A stretch of 13,806 nucleotides of DNA from RUG14199 sp045535205. GTDB lineage: Bacteria; Bacillota; Clostridia; Oscillospirales; CAG-272. Positions 4,574 to 11,622 of the stretch are shown here, piece after piece (position 1 is the first letter of the stretch; every line of letters starts with the position of its first letter). A program made the translations under genes and the position numbers. The stretch is from assembly GCA_045535205.1 (NCBI GenBank), contig JAZSLF010000015.1, forward strand, positions 1 to 13,806, written 5' to 3'. The notes below the pieces were generated by a model. It searched no databases. It was not told the origin of the DNA and saw only the letters and a list, made by a program, of their open reading frames with translations.

Positions 4574-7547
4574 ACTTTTTGATTTGCTTGCTTTTTGTGT
4601 TTTTGTCGCTGCTTCTGATGTTGAGAACAGCAAATCCAATGATTGTAATACCGATAAAGGCTACAGCAGCCCAGATGCTTTTTGATTGAATATTCATTTC
4701 GGTGCTGTCAGCTTCGGAGTTATTGAGCCTTTGTATAAGCTCATCTTCTGAAAGGTTTTTGTTTACTGCTGATATTCTTGTTATTTCAAAAGAGGATGCA
4801 GTACCGGGCTCCAAAGAGATCGCAATGTATTCGGCGGCAAATTCTTCGTCAAGTATGCCTGTATCACAGCGGATAACAGAAGGGTCTTCACTTGAAAGCT
4901 CGGCAGAGTATTCGTAACGGATGTTTCCTTTACCTATTATTACTTTGACCGGAATTTCATCCTTTGATGACGTGATGTTTATGGAAACGTCAAGTGCCGT
5001 TGCGTTGTTCAGAAGCTTTGGCGTGTCGAAGTAGCAGAGAACAGTACCTGATGCATTGGAGGAGGGGTCTATCAGGCATTTGAGAACACGGCACGTATCG
5101 ACACCTTCAAATGCCGCCATTGATGCTGATGCCTCGGTGGAAATGGAGGATACTGCACCGCCGCCGATAAATCCGCTTGTGCTGAAGGATCTTGTGAAAT
5201 CCCATAGAAGAACGTTGCCTGAGGAGGCGGGTCTTTTCAGTTCAATGCTTTCATGCTCTGTAACTTTTCTGAAATTGTTTTCGCCGAAATTGTTTTTTTC
5301 AATAATATTAAAGAGAACGGCAGGGTCAACCGATTGTCTGGTTATAGAAATAATGACGGCACCTGTTCCGAGAGCTATTGCATTGGAGCTTATGCTTTCT
5401 GCAAGCGTTTCTATCTCCTCGCCCGTTATAAGCTTTTCGGGCTGCCAGAAGACCATGTGTCCCGAGGGGGAGGCTCCGCTGCCCTGAGTCAAGGCTGCGG
5501 ATAACTTATATACTGTATTCATCGCAATTTCGGGTGAGCTTTCGCATTCATAAAGGCAGTACCATTTGAAAGAACCGCAGTCTGCGATAAAACGGGAAAT
5601 GATCTCGGAAATGATAAGCGGTGATACTGAATTTTCTCCTATTCCCGAAAGAGCATCGTAAACATATTCGGCACCGTCGCCGTCACCTCCGTATACGTAG
5701 CCGTCACCGAAGGGAACGATCATTTCCGTTTCCGTTGCATTGGCTCTTGCCACTATAGCGGTGAGACGGAGAAGCTCGGCATAGTTTTGTGCTTTCGTTA
5801 TAAGGGAAGATGCACTGTAGCTGTACAGCTCACAATCGATTCGTGAGCCTAAAATGATACCCGATATTTCGTTGTAGCGTGAGGTCAGAAAATCTATCAT
5901 GGTCAGATATGAAAGACATTCCTCATAGCTGCTGCAGTCGGGCATTGAATAGATGCAGGGAGAGTCGGCATAACGCTTGCTTTTCAGAATTCTCAGATAT
6001 ACGTTTACTCCGCTTCCGTTTAAGAAATTGATTTTTGAATCAAGCTCGGTAATATAGCTGTCCGACAGATAACAGAAGCTTGTTCCGTATGAATGAACTC
6101 TGCCACCCTTTCCGTCTGTGCTCTGAAGCTTTGTAAGATCTATGTCAACTACAGCGTGGGAGGAGTTTGTTCTGAATGCGGCTGAGGAGTCGTCGCTCTG
6201 AATACCGAGAACGGAGTTACCCATGGTAAAATTAGAAGGCGGGGTTGCCGGATAAACGGCAGAGGAAACGGTTTCTTCCGTATCACCGTTTAAAATAGTG
6301 ATATAATATCTGTAAAACTGAGGATTGTATTTTAGCTCTTGTATACTGCAGGATATTTCAAATACGGTCGTAATATCGACCGATGAAAGCAGTATCGGAG
6401 CCGCACTCTCTCCCTCCCAAAGCTGATTTACAGCGTAAACGTTCAGCTTTGCACCTAAATTGTTTACTACCGAGCTTGAACGGAGTGTTCCGCTTAATCT
6501 TACTTTTGCACCTGCTTCAAGAACCGTACAGGAAGCAATACTGCAAGGATAATCGGTTTTGTTTTCAATGACCTCGTCAAAGAAGCTCATAACTGCACCG
6601 TGTACGGTCAGAGCTTCGCCTTCTGCTGTGTTTATACCGGAAAAGGTCAGCCTGAATGTGTCTGTTCCTTTATAGGTAGGAAAAAGGAAGGGATAAGAGT
6701 TCTTCCCCTCGCTCAGAGTAAGGGTTGAAATGTCTGTATATTCTTTGGAAAGCCCGTCCCATACGGAGAGCGTAAGAGTTCCGCTTAAAGCACCCGAAAC
6801 GGTTACCATGGAGCAAGCTGTCAAGGCTGTTTTCGGAACGGTCGAAAAACGGGCTGTTACGTCTGCCGTTGAGTCCTCAAGCTTAGGTTCAATTCTGTCT
6901 TCAAAGAAGCTGACGCCGTATTTCGAGGTTATTCTGTCAGAGGAAAAAAGTGTAAGATAAGAATATGAATAAAGAGAATCGGCATACAGGGTCGATATTG
7001 TGACCTTGTTTGTTCCGTCGGGACAGTCAAGAGTAAAGCTGATCTTGTCAATAGATCCTCTTTCTTCAAAATTCTCAATAGGGAAGTAAACGTCCAAAAG
7101 CTTACCGACAGGAAGCATTCTCGTCAAAGCCTGAGTGGCTTTTCCCGAATGAACAGTCATTGTAAATGTTATATCCTCGTTGTTTTCGGAGGCAACGTAG
7201 AACTGGAAATATATTTCATTGTAAGCTGTAAGATCGAGCTTTGTTTGGTATTCTCTGTAGACAGTAGCTGACCAAAGAGCATCTTCTTCTGTTTTTTCGA
7301 CCGTCTGACTGCTTTTGCCGTTGAGCTCCGATTTTGTTACGGAGAAGCTGTTACTGTCACATTCATATGCGGCATCTCCGAAATTATCAACAAGCTTTTT
7401 GCCGGCGGAATCGGATTTTGTATCCGTTTCCCTAAAATAAATGTTGTAATAGGGGCTGTCGGGTGCTGCTGAAATGACATCGGGAGTAAAACAAAGGGCG
7501 GAAAGCGTTATTAACACAGACAGAATTAATGCAAAAGCTTTTTTCAC
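4572..7547 (-). CDS. Large secreted, membrane-anchored protein with DUF5722-like (glycosidase-type) middle
   Basis: This 991-residue protein has a signal peptide (MKKAFALILSVLITLSALCF, likely cut near residue 27) and a C-terminal membrane span (about residues 958-977) followed by a Lys-rich tail, so it should sit outside the cell on the membrane. Residues 45-190 and about 775-930 look like beta-sandwich, carbohydrate-binding-type modules. Residues about 440-760 (from GNSVLGIQSDD through HAVVDIDLTKLQS, FNLNGSGVNVYLRIL-like and FKWYCLYE) resemble DUF5722, a presumed TIM-barrel glycosidase-like domain; this assignment is from memory and unverified, and no catalytic acids can be assigned. The start is GTG at 7547 with GGGAGG at 7555-7560, 7 bases away. 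It is convergent with the MATE gene and divergent from alaX. Confidence 0.85.
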   Translation of the reverse strand: MKKAFALILSVLITLSALCFTPDVISAAPDSPYYNIYFRETDTKSDSAGKKLVDNFGDAAYECDSNSFSVTKSELNGKSSQTVEKTEEDALWSATVYREYQTKLDLTAYNEIYFQFYVASENNEDITFTMTVHSGKATQALTRMLPVGKLLDVYFPIENFEERGSIDKISFTLDCPDGTNKVTISTLYADSLYSYSYLTLFSSDRITSKYGVSFFEDRIEPKLEDSTADVTARFSTVPKTALTACSMVTVSGALSGTLTLSVWDGLSKEYTDISTLTLSEGKNSYPFLFPTYKGTDTFRLTFSGINTAEGEALTVHGAVMSFFDEVIENKTDYPCSIASCTVLEAGAKVRLSGTLRSSSVVNNLGAKLNVYAVNQLWEGESAAPILLSSVDITTVFEISCSIQELKYNPQFYRYYITILNGDTEETVSSAVYPATPPSNFTMGNSVLGIQSDDSSAAFRTNSSHAVVDIDLTKLQSTDGKGGRVHSYGTSFCYLSDSYITELDSKINFLNGSGVNVYLRILKSKRYADSPCIYSMPDCSSYEECLSYLTMIDFLTSRYNEISGIILGSRIDCELYSYSASSLITKAQNYAELLRLTAIVARANATETEMIVPFGDGYVYGGDGDGAEYVYDALSGIGENSVSPLIISEIISRFIADCGSFKWYCLYECESSPEIAMNTVYKLSAALTQGSGASPSGHMVFWQPEKLITGEEIETLAESISSNAIALGTGAVIISITRQSVDPAVLFNIIEKNNFGENNFRKVTEHESIELKRPASSGNVLLWDFTRSFSTSGFIGGGAVSSISTEASASMAAFEGVDTCRVLKCLIDPSSNASGTVLCYFDTPKLLNNATALDVSINITSSKDEIPVKVIIGKGNIRYEYSAELSSEDPSVIRCDTGILDEEFAAEYIAISLEPGTASSFEITRISAVNKNLSEDELIQRLNNSEADSTEMNIQSKSIWAAVAFIGITIIGFAVLNIRSSDKNTKSKQIKK

Positions 7548-7578
7548 GGTATTTCCTCCCTTTTCGTAATTTTATTAT

Positions 7579-7607
7579 ATTGTATCACAAATATTGCCGT
7601 ATGTACA
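7579..7607 (-). promoter_or_regulatory. Possible promoter of the large surface protein gene
   Basis: On the minus strand, TGTACA (7602-7607) lies 17 bases from TACAAT (7579-7584); an overlapping TATAAT occurs a few bases downstream. The -35 match is moderate. Confidence 0.45.
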
Positions 7608-7617
7608 GAACTAAAGG

Positions 7618-7646
7618 TTGATTTTTTTTATTGTTAGTTATATAAT
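7618..7646 (+). promoter_or_regulatory. Promoter of the alanyl-tRNA editing gene
   Basis: TTGATT (7618-7623), a 17-base spacer and a perfect TATAAT (7641-7646) lie about 50 bases before the ATG. It is back-to-back with the promoter of the large surface protein gene. Confidence 0.75.
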
Positions 7647-7698
7647 TAAGAAAATACGATGCAAATTGTGTTAATCGCATATCGACAAGGAAGTAAAC

Positions 7699-8856
7699 AT
7701 GGAAGCAACATACAGATTATTTGATGATGATAGCTATATAAAAGAATTTGATGCTGTCGTGCTTGAATGCACAGAGGATAATGGAGAATACTGTGTCGTT
7801 CTTGACAAAACCGCTTTTTTTCCCGAAGGCGGCGGTCAAGGTGCTGATACGGGCACTCTCGGAGACACAGCTGTTTTTGACGTTCAGGAAAAGGACGAGG
7901 TCATCTATCACTATACAAAGGATGCTGTAGAGCTCGGAAAAGTTCACGGAACGGTAGATTTTGAGGAAAGATTTCGCAAAATGCAAAACCACACGGGAGA
8001 GCATATTCTTTCGGGTATCGTAAACAAGCTTTACGGATATGAAAACGTAGGCTTTCATCTGTCTGAGGAATATGTGAGAGTTGATTTCAGCGGTGTTCTT
8101 GAAAGGGAAGACATAAGAAAGGTCGAAATTCTGTGTAATAAGGCAATTGCAGAAGATCATCCCGTAAAGGCATACTATCCCGACCCCGAAACCCTTGAAA
8201 AGCTTGAATACAGAAGCAAAATAGACATCTGCGGAAAAGTGCGTATTGCAGAGATAGAAGGTGTTGACGTATGTGCCTGCTGTGCTCCTCACGTTAAAAC
8301 CACAGCACAGGTCGGTGTTTTAAAAATAACCGATTTCATAAAGTATAAGGGCGGCACCCGATTACAGATGGTATGCGGCAGCGACGCCGTAAAGCTGTTC
8401 CTTCTTGAGCACGATATTTTAGGTGAAATAGCGGTTGCTTCCTCTGTTAAAAGAGAAGAGGTCGGCACAGTCTTTAACAGACTTAATTCTGAAATCCTTT
8501 CATTGAAGCGAGAGCTTTCCTCCGTAAACAGAGCTTACGCTGAAAAGGTGCTTTCCGAAATAAAGTATACAAGCGGAAATCTTTGTTATTTCTTCGGTGC
8601 AGGCTTTGACGTTGGTGCTATGCGAGACTTTGTCAACGGCGGAAAAGAGAAGTGCAAGGGCGTTTTCGCCGCTTTTGCAGGCGATGATAAGAAGGGGTAC
8701 AGATATATTGCCGCTTCAAATAATCTTAACATGAGGGAAATAGCTCCCCGAATAAACTTTGCCATTGAGGGCAAAGGCGGCGGCTCACCCGAAATGATAC
8801 AGGGAACGGCAAATGCCGAAAAAGAAGTTATAATTGATTTCTTTGAGAAAATGTAA
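7699..8856 (+). CDS. alaX: Alanyl-tRNA editing protein, AlaX-L type with DHHA1 domain
   Basis: This free-standing trans-editing enzyme hydrolyses mischarged Ser-tRNA(Ala) (or Gly-tRNA(Ala)) and so backs up alanyl-tRNA synthetase. The 385 residues match the long AlaX class. Visible marks are the N-terminal FFPEGGGQ block (residues 40-47), the zinc ligands H98 and H102 in HTGEH, C194 and H198 in CCAPH, the KGGTR motif (217-221), a charged helical linker (about 250-285), and a C-terminal DHHA1-like domain ending in the Gly-rich GGGSPEMIQGTA (about 358-369). AAGGAAG lies 5 bases before the ATG. The gene has its own promoter and terminator, so it is a monocistronic unit; no tRNA or alaS is nearby. 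Confidence 0.92.
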   Translation: MEATYRLFDDDSYIKEFDAVVLECTEDNGEYCVVLDKTAFFPEGGGQGADTGTLGDTAVFDVQEKDEVIYHYTKDAVELGKVHGTVDFEERFRKMQNHTGEHILSGIVNKLYGYENVGFHLSEEYVRVDFSGVLEREDIRKVEILCNKAIAEDHPVKAYYPDPETLEKLEYRSKIDICGKVRIAEIEGVDVCACCAPHVKTTAQVGVLKITDFIKYKGGTRLQMVCGSDAVKLFLLEHDILGEIAVASSVKREEVGTVFNRLNSEILSLKRELSSVNRAYAEKVLSEIKYTSGNLCYFFGAGFDVGAMRDFVNGGKEKCKGVFAAFAGDDKKGYRYIAASNNLNMREIAPRINFAIEGKGGGSPEMIQGTANAEKEVIIDFFEKM

Positions 8857-8881
8857 TCAGAAAACAGTATAAACGACGTCG

Positions 8882-8930
8882 CAGACCGTCGGCAGCTCCT
8901 CTTACGGAGTATACTCACGGTCTGTTTTTT
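8882..8930 (+). terminator. Rho-independent terminator of alaX
   Basis: An 8-bp outer stem (CAGACCGT 8882-8889 with ACGGTCTG 8917-8924) encloses a smaller CTCC/GGAG hairpin. Six Ts follow immediately (8925-8930). Confidence 0.85.
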
Positions 8931-8937
8931 AGTCATA

Positions 8938-8966
8938 TTGACATATTGAATAAAATATTGTATAAT
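8938..8966 (+). promoter_or_regulatory. Perfect consensus promoter of the dockerin/cohesin-like gene
   Basis: TTGACA (8938-8943), a 17-base spacer and TATAAT (8961-8966) form a full sigma-A consensus starting 8 bases after the alaX terminator. Just downstream lies an imperfect inverted repeat (8967-8977 with 8985-8997) covering the expected transcription start; it could be an operator or a 5' mRNA hairpin. Confidence 0.88.
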
Positions 8967-9034
8967 TTATATGAACAAATCGAATGTTCGCATATAAATG
9001 CTTTTACAATTTAACTTTACGGAGGGAAGAACGA

Positions 9035-10936
9035 ATGAAAAAACTTTTTTCTATTGCATTGGTCGTTTTGATGATAATTGCTTGGGTTCCTTCTACAGTT
9101 AGTGCAGTTTATTGCGGCTATGCCTGGCAGTGGTGTGATTCGGATGCATTTGGTTACATCGGTGATATCGAATATTCACCGGATGACCTGGTAATGGAAT
9201 TTGACGCATCCCTTGTGCAAGGGGCCGAAGGTGCACATTTTCAGCTTTGGACGGCATGCGGCGGTCACATGGGTATTGATGCCGATGAGGGGATAGCTTA
9301 TATTGGTGAGCAGAATACAGCTCCCATTTATTGGGGAGATCGTTCCCCCTATAACTGGCATCACATCACATATACGATCAATAACGGTGCGGCTTCTATT
9401 GCCATTGATTATCAAGTGGTTGCTGTCGGCACAGGCGTTAAGGCGTGGGGAAACGACGCGCTCATTCTTTTCGCCAGCAATGGTATTCTTACGATAGATA
9501 ACCTTTATATTCACACTAATTCAGGTGAAAAAATTCTTTCCCTTGATTTTAGTGACTATGATGAATCAGTGAAACATTTGGGTGAAGGACTCGGTACACG
9601 AGTTTTATTAAGATCACATAAACGTGCTCCGTATTCTAAGACTGAATATGTTGACGATAAAATCGTTTCCTGCGGAGAATGTTATTCTTGCGGGGAATTA
9701 TATACCAGCGAGGAACCGGGTGAAAACGTTCTTCAGATAGGTCTTTCCAGCGGAGTAATAGATAAAAAAGGTCAGATAACATTGGATCTTCTGGTGGGAA
9801 ACAATCCCGGATTCTGCTCTGCCAAAGTATGTATCATATACCCAGAGTGCTTTAAAATAGCTGATGAGCAAAACATTACGGCACTTTATAAGGACAATGG
9901 CAGCGGTGATGTTTTAACCACTTATGAGTCAACAGGTCTTGGCTCAGGGATCAATTTTGACGTTACCGAAGACCCTCAGGTTGAAAATTCCGCTTATCCG
10001 GAGTTTGCTCAGATACTTGACAGAAAGGGCATTGATTATTCTGAAGTATACGGCTGCGGAGTGTACGGCTACGGTTATCGGTGGCTCGGTGCCATTTGCA
10101 TGGAAAACTCTGATCCTGATAATTTTACGGGAAACGATGCTCTTTACAGCTTTACCTTTAATTACGATGCGTCTCTGAATAAAATGAGGTTTGAGCATTT
10201 TGAATTCTTCGTTATAGTTGATACTGACAGTACGTATAGATTTGATGGAGCTTCTTTTGATCCGGTTCAGCTCGAAGACGTTCAAGTTATTAACGGATAT
10301 GCTAACATATGCAGTCACCGTAAATCCGTTAAACAGAACGTAGTTGAAACAGAATGTGAGAAAGACGGTTATTACGAGATTTACTGTCCTGATTGTGATG
10401 ATATTATTGACGAGGGGGTAATTCTTGCTCCCGGACACAAGGTGGAAAGCTGGATCATCGATAAAGAACCCACTCCCTTTAAAAACGGTACGGAACACGG
10501 AGAATGTGCAGAGTGCCATCAGATCATTCAGAATATTCTACCCATGACACAAGAGGATTTCGGCCTGACATCTGACAATAACGGCGGATTTATTACAGGA
10601 ATACCTACAGGTATATTGACAGAGAGTTTTATTCAGCACTATGAAAATATGGATCTGACGGTTTCTGTTGTGAACAGGGAAGGAAAGGTTCCCGATTTCG
10701 TGGGAACAGGCTGTGTGGTCACGTGCGGAGATATGACCTTTACCGTAGTTGTTGAGAGAGACCTCAGCGGTGACGGAGTTATTGATGCAAGAGACAGTCT
10801 TCTTATGAAGAGAACGCTTACCTTCTCTCTTAATCCTACAGCGGCACAGAGCATGGCGGCTGACTTTGACGGAAACGGTAAGATAAACGCAAAAGACAAC
10901 TTCACGTTGAAAAAGATACTTGCAGGTATTGACTGA
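9035..10936 (+). CDS. Secreted protein: LamG-like, cohesin-like, Cys-pair repeats, dockerin
   Basis: This 633-residue protein starts at the ATG at 9035, with GGAGGG at 9021-9026, 8 bases away; the upstream in-frame ATG at 8984 has no ribosome binding site. Domains in order: signal peptide (1-24); a concanavalin/LamG-like sandwich (about 47-165); a cohesin-like module (about 233-425) with NNPGFCSAK and GYRWLGAICMEN; Cys-pair repeats with a GH motif (about 426-500); a pre-dockerin module (about 505-574) containing FVGTGCVV; and a dockerin (576-633). The dockerin's two calcium loops use D576/S578/D580/D584/D587 and D610/D612/N614/N618/D621, with near-identical recognition pairs A-R and A-K. It likely joins or builds a surface complex by dockerin-cohesin binding; no catalytic domain is seen. 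A paralogue starts at 11623. The cohesin call is by fold pattern and conserved motifs only. Confidence 0.88.
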   Translation: MKKLFSIALVVLMIIAWVPSTVSAVYCGYAWQWCDSDAFGYIGDIEYSPDDLVMEFDASLVQGAEGAHFQLWTACGGHMGIDADEGIAYIGEQNTAPIYWGDRSPYNWHHITYTINNGAASIAIDYQVVAVGTGVKAWGNDALILFASNGILTIDNLYIHTNSGEKILSLDFSDYDESVKHLGEGLGTRVLLRSHKRAPYSKTEYVDDKIVSCGECYSCGELYTSEEPGENVLQIGLSSGVIDKKGQITLDLLVGNNPGFCSAKVCIIYPECFKIADEQNITALYKDNGSGDVLTTYESTGLGSGINFDVTEDPQVENSAYPEFAQILDRKGIDYSEVYGCGVYGYGYRWLGAICMENSDPDNFTGNDALYSFTFNYDASLNKMRFEHFEFFVIVDTDSTYRFDGASFDPVQLEDVQVINGYANICSHRKSVKQNVVETECEKDGYYEIYCPDCDDIIDEGVILAPGHKVESWIIDKEPTPFKNGTEHGECAECHQIIQNILPMTQEDFGLTSDNNGGFITGIPTGILTESFIQHYENMDLTVSVVNREGKVPDFVGTGCVVTCGDMTFTVVVERDLSGDGVIDARDSLLMKRTLTFSLNPTAAQSMAADFDGNGKINAKDNFTLKKILAGID

Positions 10937-10963
10937 AATTGAAATACGAAATGCCCCAAGCCG

Positions 10964-11159
10964 TTAGCGTGATGTCCTTAACGGACAAATCACGCTAAAC
11001 TATGATTGCCCTTACGGGCAAGTTATGAGTTATGATATGCTTCGCATAGTTATGATTGGCTTCGCCAAGTTTTAACATAGATGGGCAATCATATCATAAC
11101 ATTTGCGTAGCAAATTCATAACGGTGAGCGACAGCGTGCCTTATAACTCTAAACTAAAA
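10964..11159 (+). repeat. Multi-hairpin element, copy 2, in the dockerin gene's 3' region
   Basis: Starting 27 bases after the stop codon, six hairpins follow: 10964-10998, 11006-11021, 11036-11048, 11056-11068, 11101-11115 and 11123-11140. They end with TTATAACTCTAAACTAAAA (11141-11159). Linkers AACTATGAT (10998-11006), GTTATGAT-type (11022-11056), ATCATATCATAAC (11088-11100) and TCATAAC (11116-11122) match copy 1 almost base for base, while the stems differ in sequence but keep pairing. An 11-bp long-range pair joins 11001-11011 with 11083-11093 and competes with the second hairpin, as in copy 1. Together with the terminator, this fills the gene-free stretch 10937-11265. Confidence 0.8.
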
Positions 11160-11169
11160 CGAACAGAAA

Positions 11170-11222
11170 AAAGAGCAGACGTACAAGATTAAACTTGCGT
11201 GTTTGCTCTTTGTTTTTATTTT
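11170..11222. terminator. Bidirectional terminator between the dockerin gene and the Xre gene
   Basis: An 18-bp stem with three wobbles and one mismatch (11170-11187 with 11194-11211) closes a 6-base loop. On the plus strand it is followed by GTTTTTATTTT; on the minus strand it is followed by a run of six T. It can end both the dockerin-gene transcript and the leftward Xre transcript. A small CCGATA/TATCGG hairpin (11223-11243) lies between it and the Xre stop. Confidence 0.75.
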
Positions 11223-11265
11223 CCGATAACGGATCAGTATCGGTTGTATAATTAACATATTAATT

Positions 11266-11478
11266 TTAATCAAGTCTTTTGGGATTTTTTGTCAACCCCA
11301 AAATATAATCGGTGGAAACGCCGTAATAAGCAGAAAGCTTTATAAGAATATCGGTAGGAATGTCTCTTTGTCCCAGTTCATAATTGCTGTATACCTGCTG
11401 AGAGCAGTTCAGTATGGCAGATAGCTGTTTTTGAGTGAGATCTTTATCTTCTCTCAGGTCTCGTATGCGGCGGTACAC
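11266..11478 (-). CDS. Small Xre/Cro-family transcriptional regulator
   Basis: This 70-residue protein consists of little more than a Cro/C1-type helix-turn-helix domain: LTQKQLSAIL (14-23) is the first helix, SQQVYSNYELGQRDIP (26-41) holds the recognition helix and following turn, and LIKLSAYYGVSTDYILGLT (45-63) completes the five-helix fold. It should be a cytosolic DNA-binding dimer. The start is GTG at 11478, with a full AAGGAGG at 11487-11493, 8 bases upstream. It is transcribed away from the second cohesin-like gene, and the shared intergenic region carries two matching 15-bp palindromes over both promoters, so it probably represses itself and that gene. It has no sensor or effector domain, so any signal must act through a partner, its abundance or the oligomeric state. 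Confidence 0.92.
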   Translation of the reverse strand: MYRRIRDLREDKDLTQKQLSAILNCSQQVYSNYELGQRDIPTDILIKLSAYYGVSTDYILGLTKNPKRLD

Positions 11479-11516
11479 CTTTACATCCTCCTTACTGATT
11501 ATATTATTATGTCATT

Positions 11517-11522
11517 ATTATA
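11517..11522 (-). promoter_or_regulatory. Probable -10 box of the Xre gene promoter
   Basis: A perfect TATAAT on the minus strand lies about 25 bases before the ribosome binding site. The -35 region (about 11540-11545, CAATAC) is weak. The first palindromic operator (11527-11541) sits inside the spacer, so an activator role or autorepression are both possible. Confidence 0.5.
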
Positions 11523-11526
11523 GTCT

Positions 11527-11541
11527 ACTGCGAAATGCAGT
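11527..11541. promoter_or_regulatory. Operator palindrome 1 (ACTGCGAAATGCAGT)
   Basis: This 15-bp dyad has perfect 5-bp ACTGC/GCAGT arms. It abuts the -35 box of the plus-strand promoter and lies in the spacer of the divergent Xre promoter. It matches operator 2 in 13 of 15 positions. It is a likely binding site of the adjacent Xre protein. Confidence 0.75.
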
Positions 11542-11542
11542 A

Positions 11543-11571
11543 TTGACATTTACTGCAAATTGCAGTATAAT
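11543..11571 (+). promoter_or_regulatory. Perfect consensus promoter of the second cohesin-like gene
   Basis: TTGACA (11543-11548), a 17-base spacer and TATAAT (11566-11571) form a full sigma-A consensus. The spacer contains operator 2, so the promoter should be strong when not repressed. Confidence 0.9.
11552..11566. promoter_or_regulatory. Operator palindrome 2 (ACTGCAAATTGCAGT)
   Basis: This perfect 15-bp dyad lies between the -35 and -10 boxes, and its last base is the first base of the -10. Its centre is 25 bases from that of operator 1. Binding here would directly exclude RNA polymerase. Confidence 0.78.
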
Positions 11572-11575
11572 TTAT

Positions 11576-11590
11576 TTGTCATCATGACAA
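11576..11590. promoter_or_regulatory. Third 15-bp palindrome at the transcription start (TTGTCATCATGACAA)
   Basis: Perfect 7-bp arms surround one central base. Its centre lies 24 bases after that of operator 2, but its sequence differs from operators 1 and 2. It may be a site for another regulator or a 5' mRNA hairpin. Confidence 0.45.
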
Positions 11591-11622
11591 AGCATATAAA
11601 TATTTTTAGGAGGAGCAATAAC

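Noticed and set aside
8973..8989. LexA (SOS) box
   Set aside because: GAACA and TGTTC are present but separated by 7 bases, which does not fit the GAAC-N4-GTTC spacing of Gram-positive LexA sites.
8984..9034. Upstream in-frame ATG for the dockerin protein
   Set aside because: There is no ribosome binding site there, and it would bury the signal peptide behind 17 residues; the ATG at 9035 has GGAGGG at ideal distance.
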